Part shown: piece by piece, positions 1-11,017 of the stretch
How the letters are laid out: every line of letters begins with the position of its first letter
Position numbering within the stretch: the first letter of the stretch is position 1
Source: Rhodocollybia butyracea
Taxonomy: Eukaryota > Basidiomycota > Agaricomycetes > Agaricales > Omphalotaceae
Assembly (NCBI GenBank): GCA_015501585.1
Contig: JADNRY010000068.1
Span: 124,001-188,000, forward strand
Length of the DNA stretch: 64,000 nucleotides
Direction: 5' to 3'
Notes under the pieces: generated by a model
What the model saw: only the letters and a program-made list of their open reading frames with translations
What the model was told of the DNA's origin: nothing
The model's database searches: none
Position numbers and translations under genes: made by a program

Positions 1-1517
1 GTTAAAGTCAATGCGCCATCTTTATACAGCTCTGATGCCTCGGGAATCCCAAGGGCTGAAAGGGCGCGTCCCGGCGGGTGAACAGATGTATATATTCCAA
101 GCACTGAGCTAGGCAGCAACAAACTTGGCAATAAATCTGCTGTGTGCAAGCCCTTAAGATGCGCAAGAATTGAAGAAGTGCGCTGAATGTTATCTGCCGC
201 AAGAGGCATGGGGTGGGGTTCTGGCCCAAGGAGCTTGGGTCCTTCGCCAGTCCAGACATACATTCCTGGGCCTGTTGCGTGGCGCCTCTCTAGTATCCCA
301 GCTATTCACCTCCCCCCTCGAACACACTGCTCATATCGTCCATTCCATGCGTAGCTTCCAGTTGATGGGCAATTATCCAACAACCGTAAAATATGCTCAT
401 CCCCATCCCATTGCTAGGCATTGTTTGTCTCATTTAAATCTGCTGCTCTCTCTCTCTCTCCTTTGCGGCTGTTGTCTCGTGCTTTCTGGAATAATATGTT
501 GAGATTTCATTGCATTCAAGCTAGTACATATGCAACTTACTTTTGCAGCTCTGTAGCTTTTTTTTTCCAACGACTGCTCCTCATGTTTCATTGCAGTATA
601 CGCTGCTTCCAAGTTCATGTGTCTTTATTGTGGCGGTCATGCCAATTATTGACTCCCGATAAAGTCTCGCAAATCAACAACAACATCCTGAGACACATTG
701 GGCGCCGTTCCACTGCTGTCACCATCGGGAGGTTCTCCAGATGATCGAAAGTGAGGTCCATGTTGTTGACCTCCATATCAGATCCTAGAGGAGCCTATCC
801 AGAGGTATCATTGAGAGCATTCCGTAGCTCTGTGCTGAGACCTATGAGCATACTTAACATTAAATACCGCCAGCCTTTCCTTTACCCATCGTGCCAACCT
901 ACAGTACAGATTAGATTGGTGCAAAAAGTGGGGGAAGTACGCGTGAAACCGATGATCGCCTCGTAAATAGCTGGGTGAGTTTGAGAGAAATTGTATAAAG
1001 CTGGGATAAGAAAGAGAATGACGGGTAGGCAGCAAGTGAAGGTGGGATGGATGGAGCATAGTTGGTTAACTTTGCAGCGGGATAATGGGTGGTGGAACAC
1101 AAGTCAGCATAAAGGGCGGGACATTGGGCGGATTGCGATTCATTCAACGGGCGGGCTGTGATTGATTGCAATGCGGACTTCTTGATCTTGGCAATCGGTA
1201 GTCATTTTGCCGCAACGTTATCGTACACTTATCGCCCCTTATCGCCCCGGTTTCATATGGCTTACATGAAGGTTCTATAGACCTTCTGGACTCCTTCCTT
1301 ATTAAAAATATCTGGAATTATTGGTAGAAATATTCGCAATGTAGGGAAAGACGCAAATCAAGGGATGGGGGCCTGGCATGTGGGGCCTATCTTACCAGGC
1401 TTACACCCATTGATTGGTGTGATGACGAGGTGTCTGCATGTCACATCACAACTGTTTTGGCCAAATTTAGAAATATAACAGTTGGCCATATTAAGCTATG
1501 GCTAAAGCGGCGGCACG
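1..1517. other. No recognisable gene
   Basis: Open frames here are short, overlap on both strands and show no family motif or consistent splice pattern. The stretch lies outside the inverted arms of the foldback element that starts near 1518. I see no RNA gene or coding region that I can support. Confidence 0.5.
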
Positions 1518-2049
1518 GGTACACATTTGATGGGGTCATGTGACTCGCCGATTGCAGGTTTCGATAGCTTCGTTAAAATAGGCAATTTACAAGCCTAATT
1601 GGGATGTTTCTGTATGGGTAGCTAGCCCAAAAAAGGCTATGGATAGTGTATTAATATTTTAGCACTGTACCTCGATGGATGGGGCACCGTAATGGGTTGG
1701 ATTGAATGAAAAGATTTAGATTACCTTCGGTCAAAGCTGTACATCACTGCCTAATTGGGAATGCCAGCAAAGCGGCCTAAAAGCCTGCTTGTACAGCAGA
1801 TATCCTTGCTAATAGGGATGTACATAGTGTCTTTAGATATATCAGAGGTCCCTGAAGCGAGATTACAGCCAGAGCGGCAGTCAAAGCTGTTTTATTACCA
1901 TATTTAGAATTCCAGCAAAGCGGCCTAAAAGCTTGTTTATGCATGGGTATTCTACCTAATAGCAGTCTACACAGTGTTTATAGATGCACAGTAGGTACCT
2001 AGAGCGAAATTAAAGCTGGTATGTGGTGTAATAGTGGCCCTGCTTCGAG

Positions 2050-3151
2050 ATTTGGGACTGTGGCTGTGCTTTAAAAAATCGAAGTAAAGGTAGGGATGTT
2101 TGATATACTAGTGGTACAGGCATGATTTCTACATAGTATATATATACCTGAAGCGAAATTAGAGCATTCTGTGGAGAGAATAAGCTGTAATTGCCAGCTC
2201 TAGGCCGGAAGAGGTCAAAGCTGTATGACCAAATAGGGAAATATATCATTACATACAGGTGGTGTTGAGTCGAAGTTGGGCTCAGTAATGGCATGGCCTC
2301 TCAAGGTCTGAGGTTTGGAATACATATCTGAGTAGTGTAGTATACTAGCTACGCCCTCCAGGTGTTATATTTCCCAATATGTGGGCAGGAGGATGTACAT
2401 GGAGTGATCAATTGTGAGTAACCATCAAAATTCGCATTTTTGAGGAATTAAATACTAATAATGATTGCCTAAGCGCAGGTAGCACCTCAAAGCTTGTTAG
2501 GTATACTGTAATACATAGTATACACTCGATCCGTGTCCAAGAACCACTAATATGGCACCAGAGGCGATGGTATGTACTGATCTTTATAGATTTTGCCTGA
2601 AAACTCGATTTTTTGTGGAATTAGCATAGAATATTGGGGCCTTGAGAGTAGCCAAGAGGCTGAAACATCGTATCTAGACTGTACTACATAGTACTAGACG
2701 TCTCCATATGCAAAAACGATTTATAGAGCACCTGAAGCGATGGTATTCCCTGATCTGTATGGATTCTGCCAAAAAATGCGATTTTCAGGAAATAAAACAG
2801 GCATAGAGTGTGCTACAAGTCCCAGATCCAGCCAAAAACTTGGGAAACATGTCTTCAAATCCAATTCAACAATTATCAGGTGTTATATCTACATCTGGGT
2901 ACCTCCATGGAACAATACTGTGGTAAGTGCACACTAGGATATCTCTACTTGGCTCAAAGTTCAGATCGTGACATTGAGATGTATATACTGAAACCTTTTA
3001 ATCTGGCGGGCCTATATATGATTCGAATACATGATTCCCAAAGTTTGAGCATAGTCTGAGGTCCATAGCATACTCTATTCATGTTTTTATGTCCTGAAAA
3101 TCGCATTTTTTGGCAAAATAAAAAAAAAAAAAATAAAAAGAATAAACCTAT

Positions 3152-3199
<48 letters not shown>

Positions 3200-3913
3200 G
3201 CAGAATCCATACAGATCAGGGAATACCATCGCTTCAGGTGCTCTATAAATCGTTTTTGCATATGGCGACGTCTAGTACTATGTAGTACAGTCTAGATACG
3301 ATGTTTCAGCCTCTTGGCTACTCTCAAGGCCCCAATATTCTATGCTAATTCCTCAAAAAAATCGAGTTTTCAGGCAAAATCTATAAAGATCAGTACATAC
3401 CATCGCCTCTGGTGCCATATTAGTGGTTCTTGGACACGGATCGAGTGTATACTATGTAGTACAGTATACCTAACAAGCTTTGAGGTGCTACCTGCGCTTA
3501 GGCAATCATTATTAGTATTTAATTCCTCAAAAATGCGAATTTTGATGGTTACTCACAATTGATCACTCCATGTACATCCTCCTGCCCACATATTGGGAAA
3601 TATAACACCTGGAGGGCGTAGCTAGTATACTACACTACTCAGATATGTATTCCAAACCTCAGACCTTGAGAGGCCATGCCATTACTGAGCCCAACTTCGA
3701 CTCAACACCACCTGTATGTAATGATATATTTCCCTATTTGGTCATACAGCTTTGACCTCTTCCGGCCTAGAGCTGGCAATTACAGCTTATTCTCTCCACA
3801 GAATGCTCTAATTTCGCTTCAGGTATATATATACTATGTAGAAATCATGCCTGTACCACTAGTATATCAAACATCCCTACCTTTACTTCGATTTTTTAAA
3901 GCACAGCCACAAG
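2050..3913. repeat. Near-perfect inner palindrome of F1
   Basis: The two arms (about 2050-2740 and 3199-3913) match with only a few differences; a 79-residue translation of one arm is identical on the other strand of the other arm. The loop side (2776-2865 against about 2975-3105) still pairs but is clearly diverged. The much higher identity of these arms compared with the outer arms suggests a more recent duplication or gene conversion. The short open frames in it are by-products of the repeat. Confidence 0.85.
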
Positions 3914-4119
3914 CTCTGTGAGCTAAGTGCTGTCATGGGTTGAAACAAATGAGCGCTCAAGGGTGAGAAATAGCATTCTCTTTAATATTGTATTACAACT
4001 CCAGTACACTTGCCTGTTGTCCTTGAAAAAATGCAACCTTGACCGCGAAGCCCTTGAGAATCCCTTGAGAAACCCAAAAATGATCTATGTTGAAAGTAAT
4101 TTGAAAAAAAAAAAAGGAA

Positions 4120-4209
4120 TGGTCCAACCAGGACTCGAACCTGGGCCTCACGGGACAGCCTTCCGCCGTCCACTACCGCCATGCGCGCTAACCACTACAC
4201 CATTGGACC
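4120..4209 (-). tRNA. tRNA gene with insertion in the anticodon loop; identity not assignable
   Basis: On the minus strand the 7-bp acceptor stem is perfect (GGTCCAA with TTGGACC). The D arm contains TGGTGTAGTGG, a good A box, and the T arm has GGTTCGAGTCC, a canonical B box. A run of 12 T residues follows the 3' end (4104-4115), as expected for RNA polymerase III termination. A 5-bp anticodon stem (CATGG with CCGTG) encloses 25 nt, implying an intron of about 18 nt, but the loop lacks the usual U33, so I do not assign an amino acid. It lies inside the sequence inserted in the right arm of F1, beside a TET/JBP fragment. Confidence 0.7.
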
Positions 4210-4279
4210 GATGTAATTATTTCTTTTGCAGAGATATTTGACTGCTCCGAAGCCAACGAAAAAATTGATACCAACATGA

Positions 4280-4710
4280 TTACTTTTTAGCGTACTGATT
4301 ACAAAGGTCTTCCCATATAGAGAACATCTGAAGCCCATTTCCCCACCTGGCTTTTCAATCCTCCTCTCTCTTCATCTTCATCTCAGGCGTCGCAGCTGCC
4401 ATGAAGTCTTTATCGGACTGGAAGCCGTTGTAAACCCAATGAAAAAGACCTGAAGACGAATACTGAATAATTGAGTAACGTTCTTCTCCAGGTTGAATGG
4501 GCACATTCGAGTGGGTCAGCAGTGCGGAGGGAATGAGAATCATAGATCCAGGAGGAAAGCATATGACAAGACCAAGGTCCCAGAGAATCGTATGCCTGCC
4601 GTGATCTGGATCAAAGTTACCTAGAGCAGTGATAGCACATCATCCGAAAGCAAGGTTGTGGCAGTCAGTATGAGGCCAGGTGACTGTACATGGGCCGAGG
4701 TTAAAGGAAA
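4280..4710 (-). pseudogene. TET/JBP-like 2OG-Fe(II) dioxygenase fragment (C-terminal catalytic part)
   Basis: Reading the minus strand from about 4710 in a single frame gives the C-terminal half of a TET/JBP-type dioxygenase. It has the metal-binding pair in PHTDCHN (complement of 4665-4676), then CAITALGNFDPDHG, the strand FPPGSMILIPSAL, the distal histidine in LTHSNVPI, and RYSIIQYSSSGLFHW with the arginine expected to hold 2-oxoglutarate. Two stop codons interrupt the frame: a TGA at 4640-4642 where the family normally has tryptophan (GWCAI), and a TGA at 4355-4357. The N-terminal half is missing, because the frame runs into foldback sequence at about 4711. In fungi this family oxidises 5-methylcytosine and is often carried in KDZ transposons; this copy should be inactive. 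Confidence 0.75.
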
Positions 4711-5399
4711 CGCCTGCTCTTATTTCGCTTCAGGCATATATATATTATGCAGAGACCATGCCTGTACTCCTAGTATATTAAACATCCCTACTTTTATTTC
4801 GATTTTTTACAACACAGCCACAGACCCAAACATTGAAGCAGTGCTACTATTACACCATATACCTGCTTTAATTTCGCTTTAGGTGCCTACTGTACATCTA
4901 TAAACACTGTATAGACTGCTATTAGGTAGAATACCCATGCATAAACAAGCTTTTAGGCCGCTTTGCTGGCATTCTAAATATGGTAATAAAACAGCTTTGA
5001 CCGCAGCTATCGCTGTAATCTTGCTTCAGGGACCTATTATATAGGTAAAGATACTATCTACACTCTTATAGGGTGGAATATCCATGTAGAAGCAGGCTTT
5101 TTAGGCCGCTTTTACTGTTTTGATGGCATTACCCAATTGGGTAATGCTCAGCCAGCTTTGACCGAACGTCATCTAGATTTCTCGATGCAATCCATCCCCT
5201 TATGGTGCCTAATCCACCTCGGAGTAGTGCTCAAATATTAATACATTATATATAGTCTTTTTTGGGCTAGCTATCATCCCAGAAATTGCCTAAATAGGCC
5301 CGTAAATAACCTATTTTTGTCCAGCCACCCAAAAGCTGCAACGAACGAGTCACATGACCTCATCAAATGTGAACACAGAGGGATTAAAATGCCCCTACA

Positions 5400-5495
5400 C
5401 TCTTACTGTACAGTAGCTTACTGGGTTTATTATCATAATCTCCACAACAGGTACTGGGGGTATTTAAATAATGCTACTGAAGCGGCTGACTTATT
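5400..5495. repeat. Fragment resembling the right end of the 13-kb KDZ composite element
   Basis: This stretch (CTTACTGGGTTTATT, then GTACTGGGGGTATTTAAA) closely matches the right terminal segment of the composite element at about 43,690-43,750. It lies directly outside F1 and looks like a leftover end of a related element. The flanking 5500-6100 has no recognisable gene. Confidence 0.5.
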
Positions 5496-5640
5496 TGAAA
5501 CGTGCTGATGGGGGAGTGGTTAGGGTGTCCAATTTAGGGTCTGAGTACTTGTTGTTGCCAGGTCTACCGTTCTTGCTTAAACAAGACACCGCGCACGGGA
5601 AGCCGCTTTCCGGCACTGTACAGCGCCGGGAGCCGCTAGG

Positions 5641-5694
5641 CTGGAGTCACTCGAAACGGCTGCATAGTGCCTGAGCCGTTTCGAGTGGCTCCAG
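5641..5694. repeat. 22-bp hairpin
   Basis: Two 22-nt arms (starting GCTGGAGTCACTCG and ending CGAGTGGCTCCAGC) pair with a single mismatch around a 12-nt loop. Function unknown. It could be a subterminal structure of an old transposon or a folded transcript end. Confidence 0.5.
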
Positions 5695-6173
5695 CTCACT
5701 TACGTTTTACTGATGCACTATAAGTCTGTATATGTGTATTTACAGTATTTCTCCAAAAAAATACAATATACCAACACTAGTATTCTAGCTAGTAGCAAAA
5801 TATACAAAGAAAAGATAAAGAAAAGACGAGATGGAAAGACAACAGACTTGTAAAGTGTAAAGTCCGGAAACCAGCCCAATCAAGAGCCCAATCTATCGAC
5901 AGGGAATTTGAGTGTGAAAGTCTGCATACATGATCCTCGCGCGCTTGCTTGACCGCTCCAAACTTCTAGGTCTGGACCAACGTGATTGGACCAAGGTAAC
6001 AGCAGCGCAGTCATTGAATTTAGCGACATTCAAAGATATCATAGCGAGACTCTGTAGGTTTGAAACGATGGGATCGGAGTGGAAGAAGTTGATAATCAAT
6101 ATATTGTCTGATATGTATATTTACTCTGAAAATTAATCACAAAAAATGCTGGACACTTATCCAGTATATTGTC

Positions 6174-9100
6174 TTAAGTCCAGCCGTTTCCTTCCCAATC
6201 ACTCGAGCTTGGTACGAGCATACAACTCTGTCTAATATCTGACAATGGAATGATTTCACCTTGAGGAGTGCCATTCGAGGCACTGACTGATGGTTGTACG
6301 CGATACATTCCATTTTTACTATCAGGTACACTTTTAAATCGAGAAAACCATGTAACATATGCAAGAGGTGTTTCAGCCTTGGGCCAGTTTGGGGGAGCGT
6401 CCTCTTCAGATCTTTGCCCAAGTCTTTTTACCATGTTAGGGAGCCGGAATATGACCCTAAGTCTGGCAACCCTACAGCCTCTTACTGCCGTAGATTCAGC
6501 TTCATCATTGATCAATATTATCACTGTATCATATCGAGACTTTGACTTTGACTTGGAGTTTTTTTTGATGGAAGAAGGGGCAGCTCTTACTATTTCTTTT
6601 GGCACATCTGACGCATCATCAAACAGATTCACAGGTGTAAATTTAAAATGGTGCCAAACATCGAGTAAAGTAAAAGGAAGACATCCTATTGATAAAGCTT
6701 CTGCTTTCGTAACCTGTCCTTCTTTTGGAAGAAGAGAGTTTATATAAAGCTTCAATGCCGGTATAAAACCAGGTGCATTATGAGAATTTGCAATTGCATT
6801 AAGACTTTTTTTTGTCTCATGTGGGTGTTTAGCTATTCGGATGTTGGTCTGCAGCAATGTTTTGGTATTAGCATTACTAGTACTGGCAGGAGTAGCAGTG
6901 GCGGCTCTTTGATCACTGTTCGGAATCTGTCTCTTTTTCAACCCAAGTTTGGCAACATCAAGCTTCAGAGTAATATCATTTTTCTGTGCACCCTGATTGG
7001 TACTAGTAGAATTAATCCAGTTTCTATAAAAATCAAATGACGATATTTTTTCTTGTTTTGAAAGCCACTGGGTCATCTGAGGGAAGTGATCGCGTTTATT
7101 GGTGGCATCCCAGGCTTCTTTTGCCATGTCTATATGGAAACGCTCAAATGCTTCTGTGTTGTAGTTATCAGTTGTGCCAAGCCACTTGATGGAATTTACA
7201 TAATGAAGCAGAGAATGGAATTTGGGAATGTTGATTTGATCTTTGGTAGTCTGTTGTTCGACAAAGTAAGCCTTATTTTTGTGCCAGACATTTAGTTCTA
7301 AATCCATATAGCCAAGGGTATCCTCATCATGTGAAGGATACTGAGCAAGGTGTATGAAATTCAACAAGGCTTTGCAAGCTACGATTCCCCTTTGGGCAAC
7401 TTTGCCTGTTAGAGATGCAAGGAGGATACGTGCTATGTGCTTATGCTCAGTTCCAGTTACCTGGCTGAAATCTGCTATCCCCTTTTTGAAATGACATACT
7501 CCACATGTAGGCGGTAGGACTTGGAATTGCTCATCAAGTTCATTTTCACCTACAATTTCTTGCACCCATTTAAGTAGATGCTTGAATACTCCCTGATAAC
7601 ACTGGTGGAGAATATCAGGGGTGATGCAATCATGAATGTCTGTTAGAGGAAAGTCTTTCCAAAAAGGTTCAATTCCCCCAGCAGCATTGTGCTTCATAGC
7701 AAGGGTATGTGCGCGACTCTTGCTTTTTCGTGTGGAATTTGAATCTTAGCCCAGAGTAGCCTTCTGATTAGCTACTGAAGTATCATGAGCTTCTTTCATT
7801 ATTCCTAGGGTCCATAACACCGTCCGAGAATCCCCAGCACTGGCAAGACCCAAGTCATTTGCCTTTCGCTGGCACTTTGGACAGGTGCCATACTTTGTGC
7901 ATGTTACGAGACATTGTTTGGGATAGTCTGCAACATATGTACAGAGCAGAGGATAGACTTTCCTCACATTGCCATTGCCTCCAACCATTTCTATCCCCCC
8001 TGTTTTTGGATTTCCAGCAGATTTTAATGGTTCCAGCACATGAGCCATAGAACGATGAAAAATTTCATATGTTCGTAATTTAAGATCTTTTTTTGTAAGG
8101 CCTTGTTTATTCGGCTTATCGACCGAGAGATAAGCAATAAGGACACATGCCCGGGCACTGGGCTTCCTCCTTAAAGCCTTGGGCAAATTGCCAATTGTGA
8201 GATATACCGGGTACGCCGATTTGTTCCCTGAGAATCTGGTCCAATTTGTTTTATCAGAGGCTATAATCACAGGACAGACTGTCCCTCCAACTGGAATTGC
8301 ATGCTAGGTTTTGAATTGAGATTTGCACGAAGTGGCAGCCGATGGATAAGTTCAATTACACACCTGCACTGCATTCCAAAAACCCGTAGTCCACATCTCA
8401 GAGTAGATACAATTGTTTTCAGTCTGTTCTGCCCCACAAAAAAGCTTTCCTGGTTTGTACACCAAGTGTTCAGCAAAGGCAGGATTACCCCAGAGTGCTT
8501 TGATTGCTTCAACTGGGTCCCGATGATACACAGTGAAATGTTCACCAGGTTTATCACGGAATGATAATTGTTTAGTCCGCCATTTTCCACATCTCTCAGG
8601 GATTTCATCAATGCAATTTAGCATACCTTGGGAGTTAGCATAAGATAGACCTAATTTTTGCTGTACCTATGAGATTTGAAAAGTCAACAACCTTGAATAC
8701 TACTACAGCTTCTCAGTGACTACTGCCACTGGAGCGAGTCATCAAAAAATATTTGAAAGACTTTACCTGAGGAACGTTAAGCAGGCAATCAAGAGCTTTT
8801 TGAGAAATCTTTTCTGTGACTGCCCACTGTGCAATTTCCCAATCCAACTGGGAAGCAAAAGGGTGATAGCACTTCTGATCAAGATTATCATCATGAGTAG
8901 TAGTACCACTACTAAGTTCCTGTTGCCCTTTTGATTTTAAAATACTTTCCCATTGTTCATAGACAGTTTTACATTTGTTGATCACCTTACCAGCAGTATT
9001 GTTCCATTGCCAAGTTCTTGGCTCATCTTTGTCATCAACACTGTTGAGGATGCCGGCTAAATTGAAACGTCTTGGAGATGAAGAAGCCTCAGACTCTCCT

Positions 9101-9914
9101 GAGGCCTCGGGGTCAGAAGAGGTGTTCATATCTGAGTCACGGTCTATCATAGAAGAGGCCTCAGTATCCGAATTAGAGGAACCAGTTTCAGAAACCTCTC
9201 CCATATCAATGTCTTCGGATGGATATGTGGGATCAGAGTGGATGCCACTTGTTGAGTAATCGGGGAAGTTTGGGCTAGCCTGTTTCAGGGGGGGTAGGAA
9301 GTCAAACCCGGCTTCTGCTTCAGGCTCCATTAACACATCTGGCATATCATCATCTTCGAAGTCTGCATATGATTGAGTCATTCACTGATTAGTAGTTGCA
9401 CAACTACAAGATTTTAAATAAAGCTGAACATACTTCCTTGCCAGCTGGAAGAGTCAGATTTGTCATCGGACAGTGAAAGTAATGATGGACAATCAGACAC
9501 ATTGTCTTCAATGTCTGAATTCCCATGATCAGTCTCATCTCCGTAACCAGGGTCAAGTCCAAAGTTGGAGTAACTGTCTTCATCTTCGGAATCGTCTTCA
9601 TCTTCGGAATCGCTATATTCTTCTTGGTCATTTATGTTGTACAAATCTACATGCATGGCCTCATTGGAGCCTAATTTTAGATTATCATTAGGCTGTTGTA
9701 AAGGCTGACGCTGTGCATGGCTGGGAAGGCGAGAACAAGCAAGTGCTTCTACTCTTTCAATAGTTTTGGATATTCTATCTATTTGTGTTCTCTCTTGGCA
9801 CACGAATTCCTGCTTATGCGCATCATCCTTAGTCTGTTTTATGTGTCGCTCTAGGTACCCAGCTAAGGAAAATTCCCAATAGCATACAGGACATTTGATG
9901 GGTTCTGGGGCCAT
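6174..9914 (-). pseudogene. Plavaka transposase (four exons, one internal stop)
   Basis: This DNA-cutting and joining transposase is assembled from exons 9914-9434, 9362-8767, 8666-8364 and 8303-6174. The three introns of 71, 100 and 60 bp have GT-AG ends and keep the frame exactly. The start at 9914 precedes a C2H2 finger (CPVC...H...H) of the type found at Plavaka N termini; an acidic serine-rich stretch follows. The catalytic core has VIIASDKTNWTRFSG, YPVYLTIGN, CITPDILHQ, IPKFHSLLHY and NTEAFERFHID, which should include the D, D and E of the RNase H-like fold. A TAA at 7746-7748 sits in frame between the zinc-binding segment (CTKYGTCPKC) and GGIEPFW, so the gene is probably recently inactivated, unless an unseen intron removes it. 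About 1,170 codons, normal for the family. A different split of the N terminus is possible. Confidence 0.85.
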
Positions 9915-9927
9915 ACCGATAGGAGTA

Positions 9928-10400
9928 CTAAGTTGGGTTGCAGAGTGAAAGAACAGGGGGAACATTTATATGAGATTGCTGCATCAGTGAAAATATCAGA
10001 TGACGAGAATTGGAGTGGATAGCATCTATACTTAGTTCCCATATCTCTTCTATTTTTTCTCGAGCTCCCAGTAAGCAATTTCTGAGTCTTCTGACTTGCT
10101 TCTGACTCAAGTTTGAAGTCTGATCTGCATTTTGAACGCGAAGTGAGACCCACCCTTGAACATATAGAGCCGTAACGACTTGTACAATCGTTTCAAAAGA
10201 TTCAGTCAACCATGCCTGGTTTGCGAAAGTCTCGCGCAAATCGGAAACTGTAATGTTATGTTATTCCTGCTACCTCTTTAGGGTAGAGGGTCTTATGGTG
10301 CTTGAGTTTTCGATCGCGCTTGTTCCAAGATTTGGAAGAACATCCATGGCATATGTCGCGTTGTATCTCTTTTGAGCTGTCAGAAATGTTGTGAGGCCTT
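9928..10400 (-). CDS. Small unknown reading frame upstream of the transposase
   Basis: A minus-strand frame ending at 9928 encodes about 100 residues with a basic, coiled-coil-like stretch (NLSQKQVRRLRNCLL). Upstream, around 10,250-10,350, another frame contains CHGC and KHHKTLYPKE, resembling a C2H2-type finger. The two could be exons of one short gene divergent in function from the transposase, or the decayed 5' part of the element. I do not recognise the protein. Confidence 0.3.
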
Positions 10401-10637
10401 GGCCTTGTTGGATGTTTTCAGGTGTTTGCTTAGGGAGGTAGCGGGCACTGCCGTGTACCGGCGCTACTGGTTATACCTATTGAATCTACAAAGGTCAGGA
10501 AATATTTTCGCATGTAACAGTCCCGAGTTACTAACCGACCCAAAAATGACCAGGACACATCTGAGTACAATGCAGCAATTGCTTATGACAAATTCCTTCC
10601 TCAGCACCTTTGACAGTTGCACTGTATAAATTATACA

Positions 10638-10731
10638 GCCCACGTAGTGCAATGGTTAGCACGACCTTACTTGTTAGCTCCGCAGTAAATGCATTTGGAG
10701 GTAGATTGGGGTTCAATTCCCCACGAGGGCG
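10638..10731 (+). tRNA. tRNA-like gene, copy 1 (anticodon uncertain)
   Basis: The acceptor stem GCCCACG pairs with CGAGGGC except one A-A mismatch. The A box TAGTGCAATGG and B box GGTTCAATTCC are both canonical, and TTTT at 10737-10740 can end RNA polymerase III transcription. The best anticodon stem (ACCTT with GAGGT) encloses 29 nt, implying an intron of about 22 nt, and the loop lacks U33. It may be a working tRNA with an intron or a tRNA-derived element. Confidence 0.55.
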
Positions 10732-10837
10732 CTGCCTTTTGTTTTGCAACTGAGATGAACTTACTGGATGAATGTCAATCATTTTTTTTCGGAGTAATCC
10801 TCAGCACCTTTGACAGTTGCACTGTATAAATTATACA

Positions 10838-10931
10838 GCCCACGTAGTGCAATGGTTAGCATGACCTTACTTGTTAGCTCTGCAGTAAATGCATTTGGAG
10901 GTAGATTGGGGTTCAATTCCCCACGAGGGCG
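10838..10931 (+). tRNA. tRNA-like gene, copy 2 (anticodon uncertain)
   Basis: Tandem copy of the gene at 10638, with two visible base differences inside the insertion and D-arm side (CACGACC to CATGACC; CTCCGC to CTCTGC). Acceptor stem, A box, B box and T-rich tail are kept. The same doubts about the anticodon apply. Confidence 0.55.
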
Positions 10932-11017
10932 CTGCCTTTTGTTTTGCAACTGAGATGAACTTACTGGATGAATGTCAATCATTTTTTTTCGGAGTAAATA
11001 TACATATCAGACAATAT

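Larger units (their letters stand above)
1518..5382. mobile_element. Giant foldback (inverted-arm) element F1
   Basis: The sequence from about 1518 inward is mirrored from about 5382 inward. The outermost match is GTACACATTTGATG on the left against CATCAAATGTGAAC on the right. The arms carry repeated internal motifs such as AAGCGGCCTAAAAGC, CTGAAGCGAAATTA and CAAAGCTGT. The centre lies near 2.9-3.0 kb. The outer arms have diverged, while the part from about 2050 to 2740 pairs almost base for base with 3199-3913. The right arm contains about 0.8 kb of foreign sequence (3914-4711) with a tRNA gene and a dioxygenase fragment, flanked by two copies of an arm segment. A 49-bp T run occupies 3150-3198. 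No coding gene of its own is visible and I found no clear target-site duplication. It is probably a non-autonomous DNA element moved in trans; this is inference. Confidence 0.75.
10601..10997 (+). repeat. 200-bp tandem duplication containing a tRNA-like gene
   Basis: Bases 10601-10797 are repeated at 10801-10997 with an exact 200-bp offset and only a few substitutions. Each unit holds one tRNA-like gene followed by the same approximately 60 bp tail. The second copy abuts the right inverted terminus of the Plavaka element. Confidence 0.9.
6101..11017. mobile_element. Plavaka (CMC/CACTA-like) DNA transposon
   Basis: A 32-bp inverted repeat bounds the unit. The left copy (6101-6132) starts ATATTGTCTGATATG; the right copy (10986-11017) is its complement with one difference. 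Just inside, both ends keep a weaker similarity (TTATCCAGTA against TTCATCCAGTA). The interior holds a Plavaka transposase gene on the minus strand, a small upstream reading frame, and a 200-bp tandem duplication containing tRNA-like genes beside the right end. The flanking bases allow at most a 2-3 bp target-site duplication (AT/TAT), which fits the short duplications of the CMC superfamily but is not proof. Confidence 0.75.

Noticed and set aside
430..1171. Overlapping short frames at the left edge
   Set aside because: No motif, splice pattern or conservation within the window; the frames overlap on both strands.
2954..3229. Frame with a long lysine run
   Set aside because: Translation of the T homopolymer in the palindrome loop.
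10638..10731. Assignment as tRNA-Asn from the GTT in the loop region
   Set aside because: The alternative stem gives a poor pairing and a 17-nt variable region; the better fold needs an intron and leaves the anticodon unclear.
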